The notes beneath the pieces were generated by a model. The model was not told the origin of the DNA, searched no databases, and saw nothing but the letters and a program-made list of their open reading frames with translations. The translations under genes and the position numbers were made by a program. A stretch of DNA of 64,000 bases, taken from contig DALZZF010000007.1 in the NCBI GenBank assembly GCA_031987605.1, positions 1 to 64,000 of the forward strand, in the 5' to 3' direction. Shown piece by piece: positions 50,713 to 60,215 of the stretch. Source of the DNA: JAFAGO01 sp031987605. GTDB lineage: Bacteria; Bacteroidota; Bacteroidia; Flavobacteriales; Weeksellaceae. The first letter of the stretch is position 1, and each line of letters starts with the position of its first letter.

Positions 50713-52422
50713 TTAAAGGAATTTTACATCCTTGATATTCAGATAATACGTTACATTCCCTTTCCAGTGGTTTTCTTCGATGGTGAAAGCGAGATCAAAT
50801 TTTTTATCCCGGAAATCCTGTGCCGATTTTCCCAGTTTGAAACCTACGCATTCAATATTTCTGCCTGTACTTTCCTGCCGGATGTAGAATTTAATATGGC
50901 TGTCGGTTTTTCCCATTGTTTTCACCACTCCGGAAACCTGCTTGTTTTTCAAAACAAGAACCGGCTTCATATTATGCGGACCAAAAGGGGCAAGTTTACG
51001 GTGAAAATTGTAGAAATCGCGGTTCAGATGGTCAATATCAATCACCGTATCAATCTGAATGCTGGGCTCTTTCTGGTGATCCTGAATATTTTCTGAAACC
51101 ACTTTTTCAAATTCAAGTTTAAAATCATTGAACTTTTCTTTTTCCATAGAAAGTCCTGCCGCAGCCTGATGTCCTCCAAATTTCAGGAACAGATGCGAAC
51201 AACGGTCTAATGCTTCATGTACATCAAAATCCGAGACCGAACGTGCAGAAGCTACAATTTCGCCATTATTTCCATCGGTAAAAACAAGCGTTGGTTTATA
51301 ATAAGTTTCCGTTAATCTTGATGCTACGATTCCGATCACACCTTTGTTCCATTCCGGATTGTAAACCACAGTTGTGAAATTATTTTCCTGTTGCGTTTCT
51401 ACAATTTGTTCAAGGGCTTCATGCGTGGAATTCATGTCGAGTTCACGGCGCTCATCGTTCAGGCTCATGATTTCTTCTACAATCGGCTGTGCTTGTTTCA
51501 GATTATCGGCAATCATTAATTCCACAGAAGCTTTTCCGTGAGAAATTCTGCCGGCAGCATTGATTTTAGGAGCAATTTCAAAAACAATATTGGTGATATC
51601 GAAATGGGATAATTTATCCTGTGGAATCAATTGGCGAAGTCCCAGTTTTCTGGTTTTCCGCAGCGTTTTAAGACCTAATTTTGCGAAAACACGGTTTTCT
51701 CCGGTCATGGCTACAATATCTGCAGCGATTGAAATAGCAAGCAAATCCGTTAAATCATAGAGTTCCGAATCGGGAATTTTATAAATTGTATTTAAACCCT
51801 GGCATAATTTAAAACCCACGCCACAACCGGAAAGTTCCTTATACGGATATCGGCAGTCTTTTCTTTTCGGATCGAGAACGGCGTATGCATCTGGAATTTC
51901 ATCGCCGGGTAAATGGTGATCGCAAATAATAAAATCAATCTGCCGTTCATTGGCATAATCAATTTTGTCAGATGCTTTAATTCCGCAATCCAGTGCGATG
52001 ATTAATGAAAAGCCGTTTTCTTTGGCAAAATCAATTCCTTCATTTGAAATTCCGTACCCTTCTGAATTTCGGTCAGGAATATAAAAATCGAGATATTTCT
52101 TTTCAACAATTTTACTGAGATAAAGATACATCAAGGCAACAGCGGTAGTTCCGTCCACATCATAATCTCCATATACCAGAATTTTTTCTCCGTTTTCAAT
52201 GGCGGTAGCAATGCGTTCCACGGCTTTCTGCATATCGGCCATTAAGAACGGACTGTGAATATCGCTGAGATTCGGCTTAAAAAACTCACGCGCTTTCTGG
52301 TAATTATCGATTCCGCGGAGTACGAGGATTTTGGATTCAAAAGTTCCAAAACCAAGTGAATAACTGAGGCCGTCTACAACTTCTTCATCGGGTTCGGGCT
52401 GAAAGATCCATTTTTGACTCAT
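50713..52422 (-). CDS. recJ: Single-stranded-DNA exonuclease RecJ
   Basis: A 569-residue 5'-3' single-strand DNA exonuclease. DHH motifs: YGDYDVDGTTAVALMYLYL (about 78-96), ALDCGIKAS and CDHHLPGDEIP (about 164-174); the DHHA1 domain has KFGGHQAAAGLSM (about 416-428) and an OB fold follows. The frame can be read from a TTG at 52431, but that lies in the TAAATTTG promoter box (52429-52436); the ATG at 52422 starts the conserved protein and makes the mRNA almost leaderless. Confidence 0.93.
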   Translation of the reverse strand: MSQKWIFQPEPDEEVVDGLSYSLGFGTFESKILVLRGIDNYQKAREFFKPNLSDIHSPFLMADMQKAVERIATAIENGEKILVYGDYDVDGTTAVALMYLYLSKIVEKKYLDFYIPDRNSEGYGISNEGIDFAKENGFSLIIALDCGIKASDKIDYANERQIDFIICDHHLPGDEIPDAYAVLDPKRKDCRYPYKELSGCGVGFKLCQGLNTIYKIPDSELYDLTDLLAISIAADIVAMTGENRVFAKLGLKTLRKTRKLGLRQLIPQDKLSHFDITNIVFEIAPKINAAGRISHGKASVELMIADNLKQAQPIVEEIMSLNDERRELDMNSTHEALEQIVETQQENNFTTVVYNPEWNKGVIGIVASRLTETYYKPTLVFTDGNNGEIVASARSVSDFDVHEALDRCSHLFLKFGGHQAAAGLSMEKEKFNDFKLEFEKVVSENIQDHQKEPSIQIDTVIDIDHLNRDFYNFHRKLAPFGPHNMKPVLVLKNKQVSGVVKTMGKTDSHIKFYIRQESTGRNIECVGFKLGKSAQDFRDKKFDLAFTIEENHWKGNVTYYLNIKDVKFL

Positions 52423-52428
52423 AGTGTA

Positions 52429-52436
52429 CAAATTTA
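52429..52436 (-). promoter_or_regulatory. -7 box of recJ
   Basis: TAAATTTG on the minus strand, six bases from the recJ ATG, fits TAnnTTTG. The transcript leader would be only a few bases. Confidence 0.5.
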
Positions 52437-52484
52437 CGTTTTTAAGTCCGAAAAGGCAATCTTTTGATTCTCAAACAAAAAAAA

Positions 52485-52510
52485 GAGACTGCCAGAAAAA
52501 AGGCAGCCTC
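52485..52510 (-). terminator. Terminator after ABC-F gene
   Basis: GAG-CTGCC and GGCAG-CTC arms (52485-52493, 52502-52510; one A-C mismatch) with an A/T loop; on the minus strand a T-run follows. Confidence 0.75.
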
Positions 52511-52533
52511 GCTATTTCGGTTTTAATGAAGAA

Positions 52534-54156
52534 TTATGCGTACATTTTTTCTCTCAGTTCTTTTATTTTTTTGTCTGAAAGGTATTCGTCATATGTCATT
52601 TCGCGGTCTATTGCACCATTTGGTGTAAGTTCGATAATACGGTTACAGACGGTTTCCAGCATTTCGTGGTCATGCGAAGCCAAGAGAATATTTCCTTTAA
52701 AATTTTGAAGTGAATTATTCAGCGTGGTAATACTTTCCAGATCAAGGTGATTCGTCGGCTCATCCAGCAACAGAACATTGGCTTTCTGCAACATCATTCT
52801 GGAGAACATGCAGCGCATTTTTTCACCTCCGGAAAGTACAGTACAGGATTTCAGGGCTTCGTCTCCGGAGAAAAGCATTCTTCCCAGAAAACCGCGCATA
52901 AATTCTTCATGGCGCTCTTCATCATTTTTAGTGAATTGTCGCAGCCAGTCTACCAGATTTACATCTTCTTTAAAGAAATCGGTATTGTCCAGCGGCATAT
53001 AGGACTGTGTTGTGGTAACACCCCAATTATACTCGCCTTTGTCGGCTTTTTCGTTCCCGGAAATAATCTGGAAGAATTCGGTAATAGCCAGTGAATTTTT
53101 AGAAATAATGGCTACTTTATCTCCTTTCTTCAATTTAATATCTACATTTTTGAAAAGCAGTTCGCCATCTTTCGATTTTTCAAGATCTTTCACCTCAAGA
53201 ATCTGATCTCCGGCTTCTCTTTCCATTTCGAAAATAATCGCAGGGTAACGTCTTGAGGAAGGTTTAATTTCATCAATATTGAGTTTATCCAACATTTTCT
53301 TTCTGGCGGTTGCCTGTTTCGCTTTTGCCACATTGGAGCTGAATCGAGCAATAAACTCCTGAAGTTCTTTTTTCTTTTCTTCTGCTTTTTTATTGGCCTG
53401 TGCGCGTTGTCTTGTTGCCAATTGCGAGGCCTGATACCAGAAGGAATAATTTCCGGTATACAAATTCAGTTTTGCATAATCCAAATCGCCGATGTGCGTA
53501 CAAACGGCATCAAGGAAATGTCGGTCGTGAGAAACTACAATTACCGTATTTTCATAATCGGCAAGAAAATCTTCCAGCCAGGAAATGGTATCAATATCCA
53601 AATCGTTGGTCGGTTCATCGAGAATCAGTACATCCGGATTTCCGAAAAGTGCCTGTGCAAGAAGGACTTTTACCTTATCTTTATTTTCCAGTTCTCCCAT
53701 CAACTGATAATGCATATCTTCTTTTATTCCCACATTGGAAAGCATGGTTTGTGCATCGGATTCGGCATTCCAACCGCCCATTTCATCATAAATTACCCCT
53801 AGTTCTCCGGCTTTAATACCATCTTCATCAGAAAAATCAGGTTTTGCATAGAGGGCATCCATTTCTTCTTTGATTTCGAATAATTTATCGTTTCCTCTTA
53901 ATACAGTTTCCAGAACGGTATATTGGTCGTAAGCAAAGTGATCTTGTTCCAGAACAGACATCCTTTTTCCGGGTTCCAGAGAAACATTGCCGGTAGTAGG
54001 AACCTGTTTTCCGGTAAGAATTTTTAAAAATGTAGATTTCCCCGCACCATTTGCTCCGATAATACCGTAGCAATTGCCTTTGCCAAACATAATATTCACT
54101 TCGTCAAAGAGTACTCTTTTGCCAAATTGAAGGGATAAATTAGATACTGTTAACAT
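52534..54156 (-). CDS. ABC-F family ATPase (YbiT-like)
   Basis: A 540-residue soluble twin-ATPase of the ABC-F family, acting on ribosomes (translation factor or antibiotic protection). Domain 1 has Walker A GANGAGKST (about 36-44) and LDEPTNDLD; domain 2 has LSGGEKMRCMFSR and LLDEPTNHLDLES (about 470-482). The second Walker A is degenerate (AIISKNSLAIT replaces GxxGxGKS/T), which I believe is usual for Bacteroidota YbiT-like members. Domain 1 has an unusual signature region. Own terminator and single-gene unit. Confidence 0.9.
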   Translation of the reverse strand: MLTVSNLSLQFGKRVLFDEVNIMFGKGNCYGIIGANGAGKSTFLKILTGKQVPTTGNVSLEPGKRMSVLEQDHFAYDQYTVLETVLRGNDKLFEIKEEMDALYAKPDFSDEDGIKAGELGVIYDEMGGWNAESDAQTMLSNVGIKEDMHYQLMGELENKDKVKVLLAQALFGNPDVLILDEPTNDLDIDTISWLEDFLADYENTVIVVSHDRHFLDAVCTHIGDLDYAKLNLYTGNYSFWYQASQLATRQRAQANKKAEEKKKELQEFIARFSSNVAKAKQATARKKMLDKLNIDEIKPSSRRYPAIIFEMEREAGDQILEVKDLEKSKDGELLFKNVDIKLKKGDKVAIISKNSLAITEFFQIISGNEKADKGEYNWGVTTTQSYMPLDNTDFFKEDVNLVDWLRQFTKNDEERHEEFMRGFLGRMLFSGDEALKSCTVLSGGEKMRCMFSRMMLQKANVLLLDEPTNHLDLESITTLNNSLQNFKGNILLASHDHEMLETVCNRIIELTPNGAIDREMTYDEYLSDKKIKELREKMYA

Positions 54157-54303
54157 ATAGTTCGTAAATTTGGCGCAAAAATACGAAAAGAATTCGGGTT
54201 TAGGAACTCTGTATTCCGCATTCGGAATTTTAAAATTTTATTAAAATTCTGATTAAATTATATAAATAAAGTCAAATTAAAATTTCAGAAGTTTGTTCCC
54301 AAT

Positions 54304-54762
54304 ATGAAAATCGAAAAAACAGTCAATATCCTTAATAAAAGAGCCAGATTCGAATATGAACTTTTAGAAGAACTGGAAGCCGGAATTGTGCTTACCGGAA
54401 CTGAAATAAAATCTCTTCGCTCTTCAAAGGCCTCCATTACAGAAGCATTTTGCCAATTTATTGATGGTGAACTTTTCATCATCAACATGAGCATTGAAGA
54501 ATACAAATTGGGAACTTTTTACAATCACAAATCAAAAAGGGAACGAAAATTGCTACTGCACAAACGGGAATTGCAAAAATTTGAAAAAAAGTTAAAAGAT
54601 GTTGGCAATACCATAATACCAATAAAACTGTATATTAATGATAAGGGGTTAGCAAAAGTACGCATCGCCATAGGAAGAGGTAAAAAACTCTTTGACAAAA
54701 GGGAATCTATAAAAGACAGAGAAAATAAAAGAAATTTAGACCGGGTGATGAAGAAAAGTTAA
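54304..54762 (+). CDS. smpB: SsrA-binding protein SmpB
   Basis: A 152-residue tmRNA-binding protein that carries tmRNA to stalled ribosomes. Motifs: LEAGIVLTGTEIKSLRS (about 24-40), YKLGTFYNHKSKRERKLLLHK (two joined parts, about 61-81) and the basic C-terminal tail (KLFDKRESIKDRENKRN) that mimics the decoding codon-anticodon. Works with ssrA at 18596 in this window. Normal length. Confidence 0.95.
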   Translation: MKIEKTVNILNKRARFEYELLEELEAGIVLTGTEIKSLRSSKASITEAFCQFIDGELFIINMSIEEYKLGTFYNHKSKRERKLLLHKRELQKFEKKLKDVGNTIIPIKLYINDKGLAKVRIAIGRGKKLFDKRESIKDRENKRNLDRVMKKS

Positions 54763-54839
54763 AAAAACCTTAAAAAACTTTGTATATAAGGAAAATTTAT
54801 ATTTATTTTGCACTATCAATTATTTAATCATTTAATTCT

Positions 54840-56306
54840 ATGAAAAATTTAAAATTAGGAATTTCGGCTTTGGCACTTACGATTGCCTCTACCGTATTCG
54901 CCCAGACTACTACTAACCCTTGGGTTATCGGAGTAGGTGCTCATGGAGTGAATCACGTAGCTGCCGGAGGTGGTTTAGACAATTTTTTTGATAACTTAAC
55001 AGGAAAACCGTTGTTTACTATTAAAAATTACACGATTACTCCTCCGTTATCAAAATTAACTGTTGCTAGAAATCTGAACAAATATCTTGTTTTGGATTGG
55101 CAAACTTCTGTAGGAAACGTTGACAACAAAAGAATCGGAATGGATAAGGAATTCTTCCTTATGACCGGTCTTGGACTTCAGTTCAAATTCAACGGATTCT
55201 GGAATGAAGAATCTTGGTTTGATCCGTATGCAAGAGTGGGAGCCAACTACCTGAGACATGATTATACAGGTGTTACCTTCCCTCTTATTGCAACTGACGG
55301 GACATATTATGAAGGATATTCAGACCATGAAGCAGGTACACAGAGAAAAGCAGATCACTTTGCGACTAACTTTGGTCTTGGATCAAACTTCTGGTTGACT
55401 AAAAACTTTGGTATTGGTATCCAAGGAGATTACGTAGCAACTCCGGTTGATAAATCTGATGTTGCAAACTTCTGGCAGGCTTCCGCTTCCCTATTGTTCA
55501 GATTCGGAAATACCGACAGAGATAAAGACGGTATCCCTGATAAAGAAGATGCTTGTCCTGATGAACCAGGTTTACCTGAATTCCAAGGATGTCCTGATAC
55601 TGACGGAGATGGTATTCCAGATAAAGACGATCAATGTCCAGATGTAGCCGGACCAGTTGAAAACAACGGTTGTCCTTGGCCAGATACTGACGGAGACGGA
55701 GTTCTTGATAAAGACGATCAATGTCCAGATGTAGCCGGACCAGTTGAAAACAATGGTTGCCCTTGGCCAGACAGAGATGGAGACGGAGTTCTTGACAAAG
55801 ATGATAAATGTCCAGATGTACCAGGTCTTAGAGAATACGACGGATGTCCTAAACCAGATTCAGCTTGGGCTGATGAAGCAACAGGTGCATTGAAAGGTAT
55901 CTTGTTCGACTTCAACAAAGCAACAATTACAAAAGCTGAATCAGTAGCAAAACTTGATCAGGCTGCTTCAATCATCAAAGGATCAACTGGTAAATTCTTA
56001 GTAACTGGTTATACTGATGCTAAAGGAGCTGCAGCATACAACCTTAAACTTTCTAGAGAAAGAGCTGCTTCTGTAGTGAAAGCACTTGAAGCAAGAGGAG
56101 TAAGCGCAGATCAATTGAAATCTAAAGGTGTTGGTGCAACTGAAGCAACAGTTCCAGCAAGCGCAACCGATGCTGAAAGACAAGTTGACAGAAAAGTAGT
56201 TGTAACTGCTGTTGATGCTGCTGCTTGGAATTCATTAGATAAATCTGATCTTCCAGTAGTACAGAAAAAAGTAGTGAAAAAGAAAACAGTTAAAAAAAGA
56301 AAGTAA
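54840..56306 (+). CDS. OmpA-family porin with thrombospondin type 3 repeats
   Basis: A 488-residue outer-membrane protein. Signal peptide (about 1-21), N-terminal eight-strand barrel (about 25-220), four calcium-binding type 3 repeats (DRDKDGIPDKEDACP and variants, about 222-335) and a C-terminal OmpA peptidoglycan-binding domain (ILFDFNKATITKAE, TDAKGAAAYNLKLSRERA, about 358-455). It anchors the outer membrane to peptidoglycan. The coding sequence uses a more biased codon set than its neighbours, suggesting high expression. Confidence 0.93.
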   Translation: MKNLKLGISALALTIASTVFAQTTTNPWVIGVGAHGVNHVAAGGGLDNFFDNLTGKPLFTIKNYTITPPLSKLTVARNLNKYLVLDWQTSVGNVDNKRIGMDKEFFLMTGLGLQFKFNGFWNEESWFDPYARVGANYLRHDYTGVTFPLIATDGTYYEGYSDHEAGTQRKADHFATNFGLGSNFWLTKNFGIGIQGDYVATPVDKSDVANFWQASASLLFRFGNTDRDKDGIPDKEDACPDEPGLPEFQGCPDTDGDGIPDKDDQCPDVAGPVENNGCPWPDTDGDGVLDKDDQCPDVAGPVENNGCPWPDRDGDGVLDKDDKCPDVPGLREYDGCPKPDSAWADEATGALKGILFDFNKATITKAESVAKLDQAASIIKGSTGKFLVTGYTDAKGAAAYNLKLSRERAASVVKALEARGVSADQLKSKGVGATEATVPASATDAERQVDRKVVVTAVDAAAWNSLDKSDLPVVQKKVVKKKTVKKRK

Positions 56307-56324
56307 CTAATTTCTGAATATATA

Positions 56325-56355
56325 AAACGTCCTCAATAGAGGGCGTTTTTTTATT
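56325..56355 (+). terminator. Terminator of ompA-like gene
   Basis: AAACGTCCTC (56325-56334) pairs with GAGGGCGTTT (56339-56348) with one G-U, loop AATA, T-run after. Confidence 0.85.
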
Positions 56356-56368
56356 ACTACAAATTCAC

Positions 56369-56376
56369 TATTTTTG
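56369..56376 (+). promoter_or_regulatory. -7 box of yebC
   Basis: TATTTTTG fits TAnnTTTG 23 bases before the yebC ATG. Confidence 0.5.
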
Positions 56377-56399
56377 CATACCTAAAAAAACAAAAATTT

Positions 56400-57140
56400 A
56401 TGGGAAGAGCATTTGAATATAGAAAAGCCACCAAAATGGCGCGTTGGGACAAAATGGCCAAAACATTTTCCCGGATTGGAAAAGATATTGCGATTGCAGT
56501 AAAAGCGGGAGGTCCTGATCCGGAATCAAATCCTGCGTTGAGAAGATGCATCCAAAATGCCAAAGGCGCCAATATGCCAAAAGATAATGTAGAACGCGCA
56601 ATCAAAAAAGCCTCAGGTGCAGATGCTGAACACTATGATGAAGTCACCTATGAAGGATACGGACAAGGCGGAGTAGCATTCTTTATCGATTGTACCACCA
56701 ATAATCCTACGAGAACCGTGGCAAACGTTCGCGCCATTTTCAATAAATTCGACGGGAATCTCGGGAAAAACGGAGAGCTTGCGTTTATATTTGACAGAAA
56801 AGGAATTTTCAATATCGATAAAGCCCACATTAAACTGAATTGGGACGATTTCGAAATGGAAATGATTGATGCCGGAGCAGAAGAAATTGATGCCGATGAT
56901 GAAGAGGTAATGATTACTACCGCGTTTGAAGACTTCGGATCTCTATCACACAAACTGGAAGCTTTAGGAATTGAAGTGAAAAGTGCCGAACTTCAGCGCA
57001 TCCCGAATATGACGAAGGAAGTTTCCGAAGAGCAATTCAAAATCAATATGAAAATGCTGGAACGTTTTGAAGAGGATGATGATGTGCAAAACGTGTATCA
57101 CAACATGGAAATCACCGATGAGTTGATGAACTCATTATAA
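56400..57140 (+). CDS. YebC/PmpR family protein
   Basis: A 246-residue protein of the YebC/TACO1 family. GRAFEYRKATKMARWDKMAK at the start, GGPDPESNPALRRCIQNAK (about 40-58), NMPKDNVERAIKKASG (about 59-74) and YEGYGQGG (about 82-89) are diagnostic. Members act as DNA-binding regulators or help ribosomes on difficult sequences (proline runs). The second letter of the usual MAGH(S) start is changed here (MGRAFEYRK). Own promoter and terminator. Confidence 0.93.
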   Translation: MGRAFEYRKATKMARWDKMAKTFSRIGKDIAIAVKAGGPDPESNPALRRCIQNAKGANMPKDNVERAIKKASGADAEHYDEVTYEGYGQGGVAFFIDCTTNNPTRTVANVRAIFNKFDGNLGKNGELAFIFDRKGIFNIDKAHIKLNWDDFEMEMIDAGAEEIDADDEEVMITTAFEDFGSLSHKLEALGIEVKSAELQRIPNMTKEVSEEQFKINMKMLERFEEDDDVQNVYHNMEITDELMNSL

Positions 57141-57153
57141 AACTAAAAAAAAT

Positions 57154-57182
57154 GAAGCAAGGAAATCCTGCTTCGTTTTTTT
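57154..57182. terminator. Terminator between yebC and GNAT
   Basis: GAAGCA-GG pairs with CC-TGCTTC (57154-57174, one-base bulge) followed by GTTTTTTTT. Confidence 0.75.
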
Positions 57183-57469
57183 TATTTATGAAACACATCT
57201 TCAATATCCTCCATCCTATTCATCACCGCTCTGGAATAGGAACAATGTGGATATACTTTCCAGTTGTTTTCGCGTGCATAACGTAAGGCTTCTTCCACCA
57301 GCAATTTCCCCATTCCGTGTCCTTCATATTTGGGCTGAACCAGCACGAAAGAAATAATCAGTTTTTGTTCTTCCGGAAAAATCGTATACGTAAGTCTTCC
57401 CACTTCTTCAATTTCATTATCCAATGTTAAAACACCTCCATTACCGGATTTATGATTATTAAATTTCAT
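57182..57469 (-). CDS. Small GNAT acetyltransferase (YjdJ/NATD1 type)
   Basis: A 95-residue minimal GNAT protein of the NATD1/YjdJ family. It has the strand IISFVLVQPKYEGHGMGKLL (about 54-73) with the acetyl-CoA loop GHGMGK, then VEEALRYARENNWKVYPHCSY (about 74-94 in two parts). Too small for a full GNAT domain but normal for this group. Substrate unknown. Precedes the RDD gene on the same strand by 30 bases (downstream of it). Confidence 0.8.
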   Translation of the reverse strand: MKFNNHKSGNGGVLTLDNEIEEVGRLTYTIFPEEQKLIISFVLVQPKYEGHGMGKLLVEEALRYARENNWKVYPHCSYSRAVMNRMEDIEDVFHK

Positions 57470-57498
57470 TACAAATTTTTATTAAAGGTACGAAAATT

Positions 57499-58251
57499 CT
57501 AATAATCCCTCCCCGTATAGAAGTTATAATCCTTGATTACCGTTGAAAGAAACTGTCGTTCTGTAAGTTGGCTTCGGTCGTAATCAATCTTCAGAATTTC
57601 TTTGATCCTTTCCGTCAGTTTGGAGATAATAATCCGGTCATCAGTGCGGACTGCCTTCTGGAAATTTTCTTTAATAATTCTCATATCATTATCCGAAAGC
57701 GCAATTACCTGTGGAAAAGTCGGTCTATAATCTTCAGACAATTCTTCCAAAATCGTATTGGAAATATTTACATTATTCTTTAGTGTAATGACTGCGGTTC
57801 CGGCTGCAATATCTCCCAAACGCTGATTATTCTTTGAAACAATACAGGTAATGACTGCCGGAATTCCAAAAAACATCCAGATTTCAACCATACGAAAAAT
57901 CCAGCGCATAAGATAATCTCCAAAACCAGCCTGAAAACCATCGATTTTCACGACTTTAATTTTCATCACTTTTTTTCCGAAGGACTGACCTTCCATTAAA
58001 CTTTCGCAGGCAAGAGCATAAAAGGTAACGGGCAAAAAAATCATAATCATGATGGCTCTTCCCGACCAATTATCCAGTTCACCGAGGAAAGAATCAATAT
58101 TCAAAAGTTTGGAGAGTATAAAAGTAACCGACATTACATAAGCCACAATAACCGCCATATCCAGGAAAAAAGCCACAATCCTCTCTCCTATGCTTGCAAG
58201 TGTAAATGTGATATTTACATTTTGTGAAGTCGTGATATCAATTTGCGACAT
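57499..58251 (-). CDS. RDD family membrane protein
   Basis: A 250-residue inner-membrane protein with an RDD domain: SIGERIVAFFLDMAVIVAYV (about 17-36, R and D residues in the first span), KVMKIKVVKIDG (about 112-123) and LMRWIFRMVEIWMFFG. Function unknown; some members are ion exchangers. The frame extends 55 codons further, but ATG 58251 begins the conserved protein. Divergent from the SpoIIM gene with only 24 bases between, so the promoters overlap. Confidence 0.85.
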   Translation of the reverse strand: MSQIDITTSQNVNITFTLASIGERIVAFFLDMAVIVAYVMSVTFILSKLLNIDSFLGELDNWSGRAIMIMIFLPVTFYALACESLMEGQSFGKKVMKIKVVKIDGFQAGFGDYLMRWIFRMVEIWMFFGIPAVITCIVSKNNQRLGDIAAGTAVITLKNNVNISNTILEELSEDYRPTFPQVIALSDNDMRIIKENFQKAVRTDDRIIISKLTERIKEILKIDYDRSQLTERQFLSTVIKDYNFYTGRDY

Positions 58252-58275
58252 AAAATTTACTATTTTAGCATTGAG

Positions 58276-59241
58276 ATGAGAGAAGTTGCATTTATCAAGC
58301 AAAATAAAGAAAAATGGTTGGGAATTGAGCAGGTGATCAACGGAAAAATTAAAAAAAATCCGGATGATCTTTCGTCCATTTACATCAATCTGATTAATGA
58401 TTTGTCCTTTGCACAAACCTATTACCCGAAAAGTAAAACCACGGTTTACCTCAATTATCTTTCATCAAGAATTTTTCAGCGCATTTACAAAACCAAACGT
58501 GCCGAAAAAAACAGGCTTTTCTATTTCTTCACCACCGAAGTTCCGCTTTTGGTGTATCAGTATAGAAGATATCTTTTTTATGCTTTTGGTTTTTTCATCC
58601 TTTTCACCCTAATCGGAATTATTTCTTCCTATTATGATAAAGAGTTTGTCAACATAATTCTGGGAGAAGATTATGTGAATATGACCATTGAAAACATTAA
58701 AAAAGGAAATCCGACTGGTGTTTACGATTCCGGTTCAACGTGGGGAACTTCGATTGCGATTATTTACAACAACCTGAAAGTGGGAGCGACTTTATTTATT
58801 CTGGGAATTTTTGCCGGTGTGGGAACTTTATATGCGCTTATGAATAACAGCATTATGCTCGGCTCTTTCCAATATTTTTTTGCTGAATACGGAGTGTTGA
58901 AAGATTCTGCAAAAGGAATCTGGCTCCACGGAACTTTTGAAATTTTCAGTATGGTAGTGGAAGCCATGGCAGGATTAATTTTGGGTGCATCTATCCTGTT
59001 TCCGAAAACGTATTCTCGGTTCAATTCCTTTAAAATCGGTTTTAAAGATGCTTTCAAAATTTTCCTCAGCACCGTTCCTTTTACCATTGTTGCAGGAATT
59101 ATCGAAGGTTATGTTACGCGACATGCGCAAACGATGCCTTTTTTCATGAATCTTATCATCATTATCGGGAGCTTTGTTTTTATCAGTTATTATTATTTTG
59201 TGTACCCGTATATCGTCCATAAAAAAACACATTTGAAATGA
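58276..59241 (+). CDS. Stage II sporulation protein M-like membrane protein
   Basis: A 321-residue protein of the SpoIIM family, here unrelated to sporulation. The N-terminal half is soluble (MREVAFIKQNKEKWLGIEQ), then five or so spans with IWLHGTFEIFSMVVEAMAG (about 215-233), the SpoIIM hallmark. First gene of a seven-gene cluster with MoxR and DUF58; the next start overlaps its stop (ATGA). A role in membrane remodelling is proposed for the family, not shown. Confidence 0.85.
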   Translation: MREVAFIKQNKEKWLGIEQVINGKIKKNPDDLSSIYINLINDLSFAQTYYPKSKTTVYLNYLSSRIFQRIYKTKRAEKNRLFYFFTTEVPLLVYQYRRYLFYAFGFFILFTLIGIISSYYDKEFVNIILGEDYVNMTIENIKKGNPTGVYDSGSTWGTSIAIIYNNLKVGATLFILGIFAGVGTLYALMNNSIMLGSFQYFFAEYGVLKDSAKGIWLHGTFEIFSMVVEAMAGLILGASILFPKTYSRFNSFKIGFKDAFKIFLSTVPFTIVAGIIEGYVTRHAQTMPFFMNLIIIIGSFVFISYYYFVYPYIVHKKTHLK

Positions 59242-60215
59242 ATCTCATGCAGTTTTACAAACTAAGAACATTCGGAGAATTGGTGAACGACAGTTACCGG
59301 TTTTTCAAACTTTACGGAAAAAATTATTTCAAAAACTATTTTCTGATTACCGGATTGCTGTTGATTTTGCTTGTTGTACTCGCCGTATTCGGGTATCGTG
59401 AACTTTTCATGCAGCTTTTCGGCAGTAACCTCGGCGGCGAAAGTTATTATTTTGAAGAATTTTTTGAAGACAATATTGGACTGTTGATTTTGCTGGTTGT
59501 TCTTCTGTTCATGTTAGGACTCGGAATCACGGTTGTTGCCTATTCTTTCCCGATTTTTTACATGAAAAGACTTTCCGAAACAGGCAATCCCAACATTACT
59601 TCCGACCAGATTCTGGGTGATATGAAATCCAATGCAGGACGGATTGCCAAACTCTTTCTCGGTTTAATTTTTATTGTAACTCCGGCTTTTCTGATGGTTA
59701 TGAGCATCAGTTATGTATTGATTCTCATCGTTATCGGATTTTTTATTCTGATGCTTTTGGTTCCCGCTGCCATGAATACCGTAAACTTTTTGATGTACGA
59801 TTATCTCAGTACAAAACACCGTTTTTTTGAATCATTAAGTTATGCGGTTCGGGCACAGTTCACTTACGAAAAGGCGAATCAGCCCTCACCTTTCTGGAAA
59901 TACTGGGGAACAACCGCCATCGTTTACCTCATCAATTATGTGGTGACGATGATTTTTGCATTTGTTCCGATGATGATCCTGTACTTCACGATGTTTACCG
60001 TTCCTTCCGCTGCGGAATCGTATCAGCAAAATCCGTTTCAGGGAACTCTGGGAGTCGTATTTTTTATTGTTTACGGCGTTTCCATGCTGGTTTCTTTTGT
60101 TTTGATGAATGTGCTGATGATTGCTTCAGGATTGATGTACTACGACAACCGGACCGATCTGCACCAGAAAATGGATATTCTGGAAATTGATACCATTGGA
60201 ATTCATGAAGGGTAA
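59238..60215 (+). CDS. Multi-span membrane protein of MoxR/DUF58 cluster
   Basis: A 325-residue integral membrane protein with about six spans (from residue 36 on) and a short soluble N-terminus (FYKLRTFGELVNDSYRFFK). It resembles the DUF4013 / glycerophosphodiester phosphodiesterase membrane-domain type, but I cannot place it firmly. It overlaps the SpoIIM gene by four bases and the next gene by 11, implying translational coupling. Confidence 0.65.
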   Translation: MNLMQFYKLRTFGELVNDSYRFFKLYGKNYFKNYFLITGLLLILLVVLAVFGYRELFMQLFGSNLGGESYYFEEFFEDNIGLLILLVVLLFMLGLGITVVAYSFPIFYMKRLSETGNPNITSDQILGDMKSNAGRIAKLFLGLIFIVTPAFLMVMSISYVLILIVIGFFILMLLVPAAMNTVNFLMYDYLSTKHRFFESLSYAVRAQFTYEKANQPSPFWKYWGTTAIVYLINYVVTMIFAFVPMMILYFTMFTVPSAAESYQQNPFQGTLGVVFFIVYGVSMLVSFVLMNVLMIASGLMYYDNRTDLHQKMDILEIDTIGIHEG

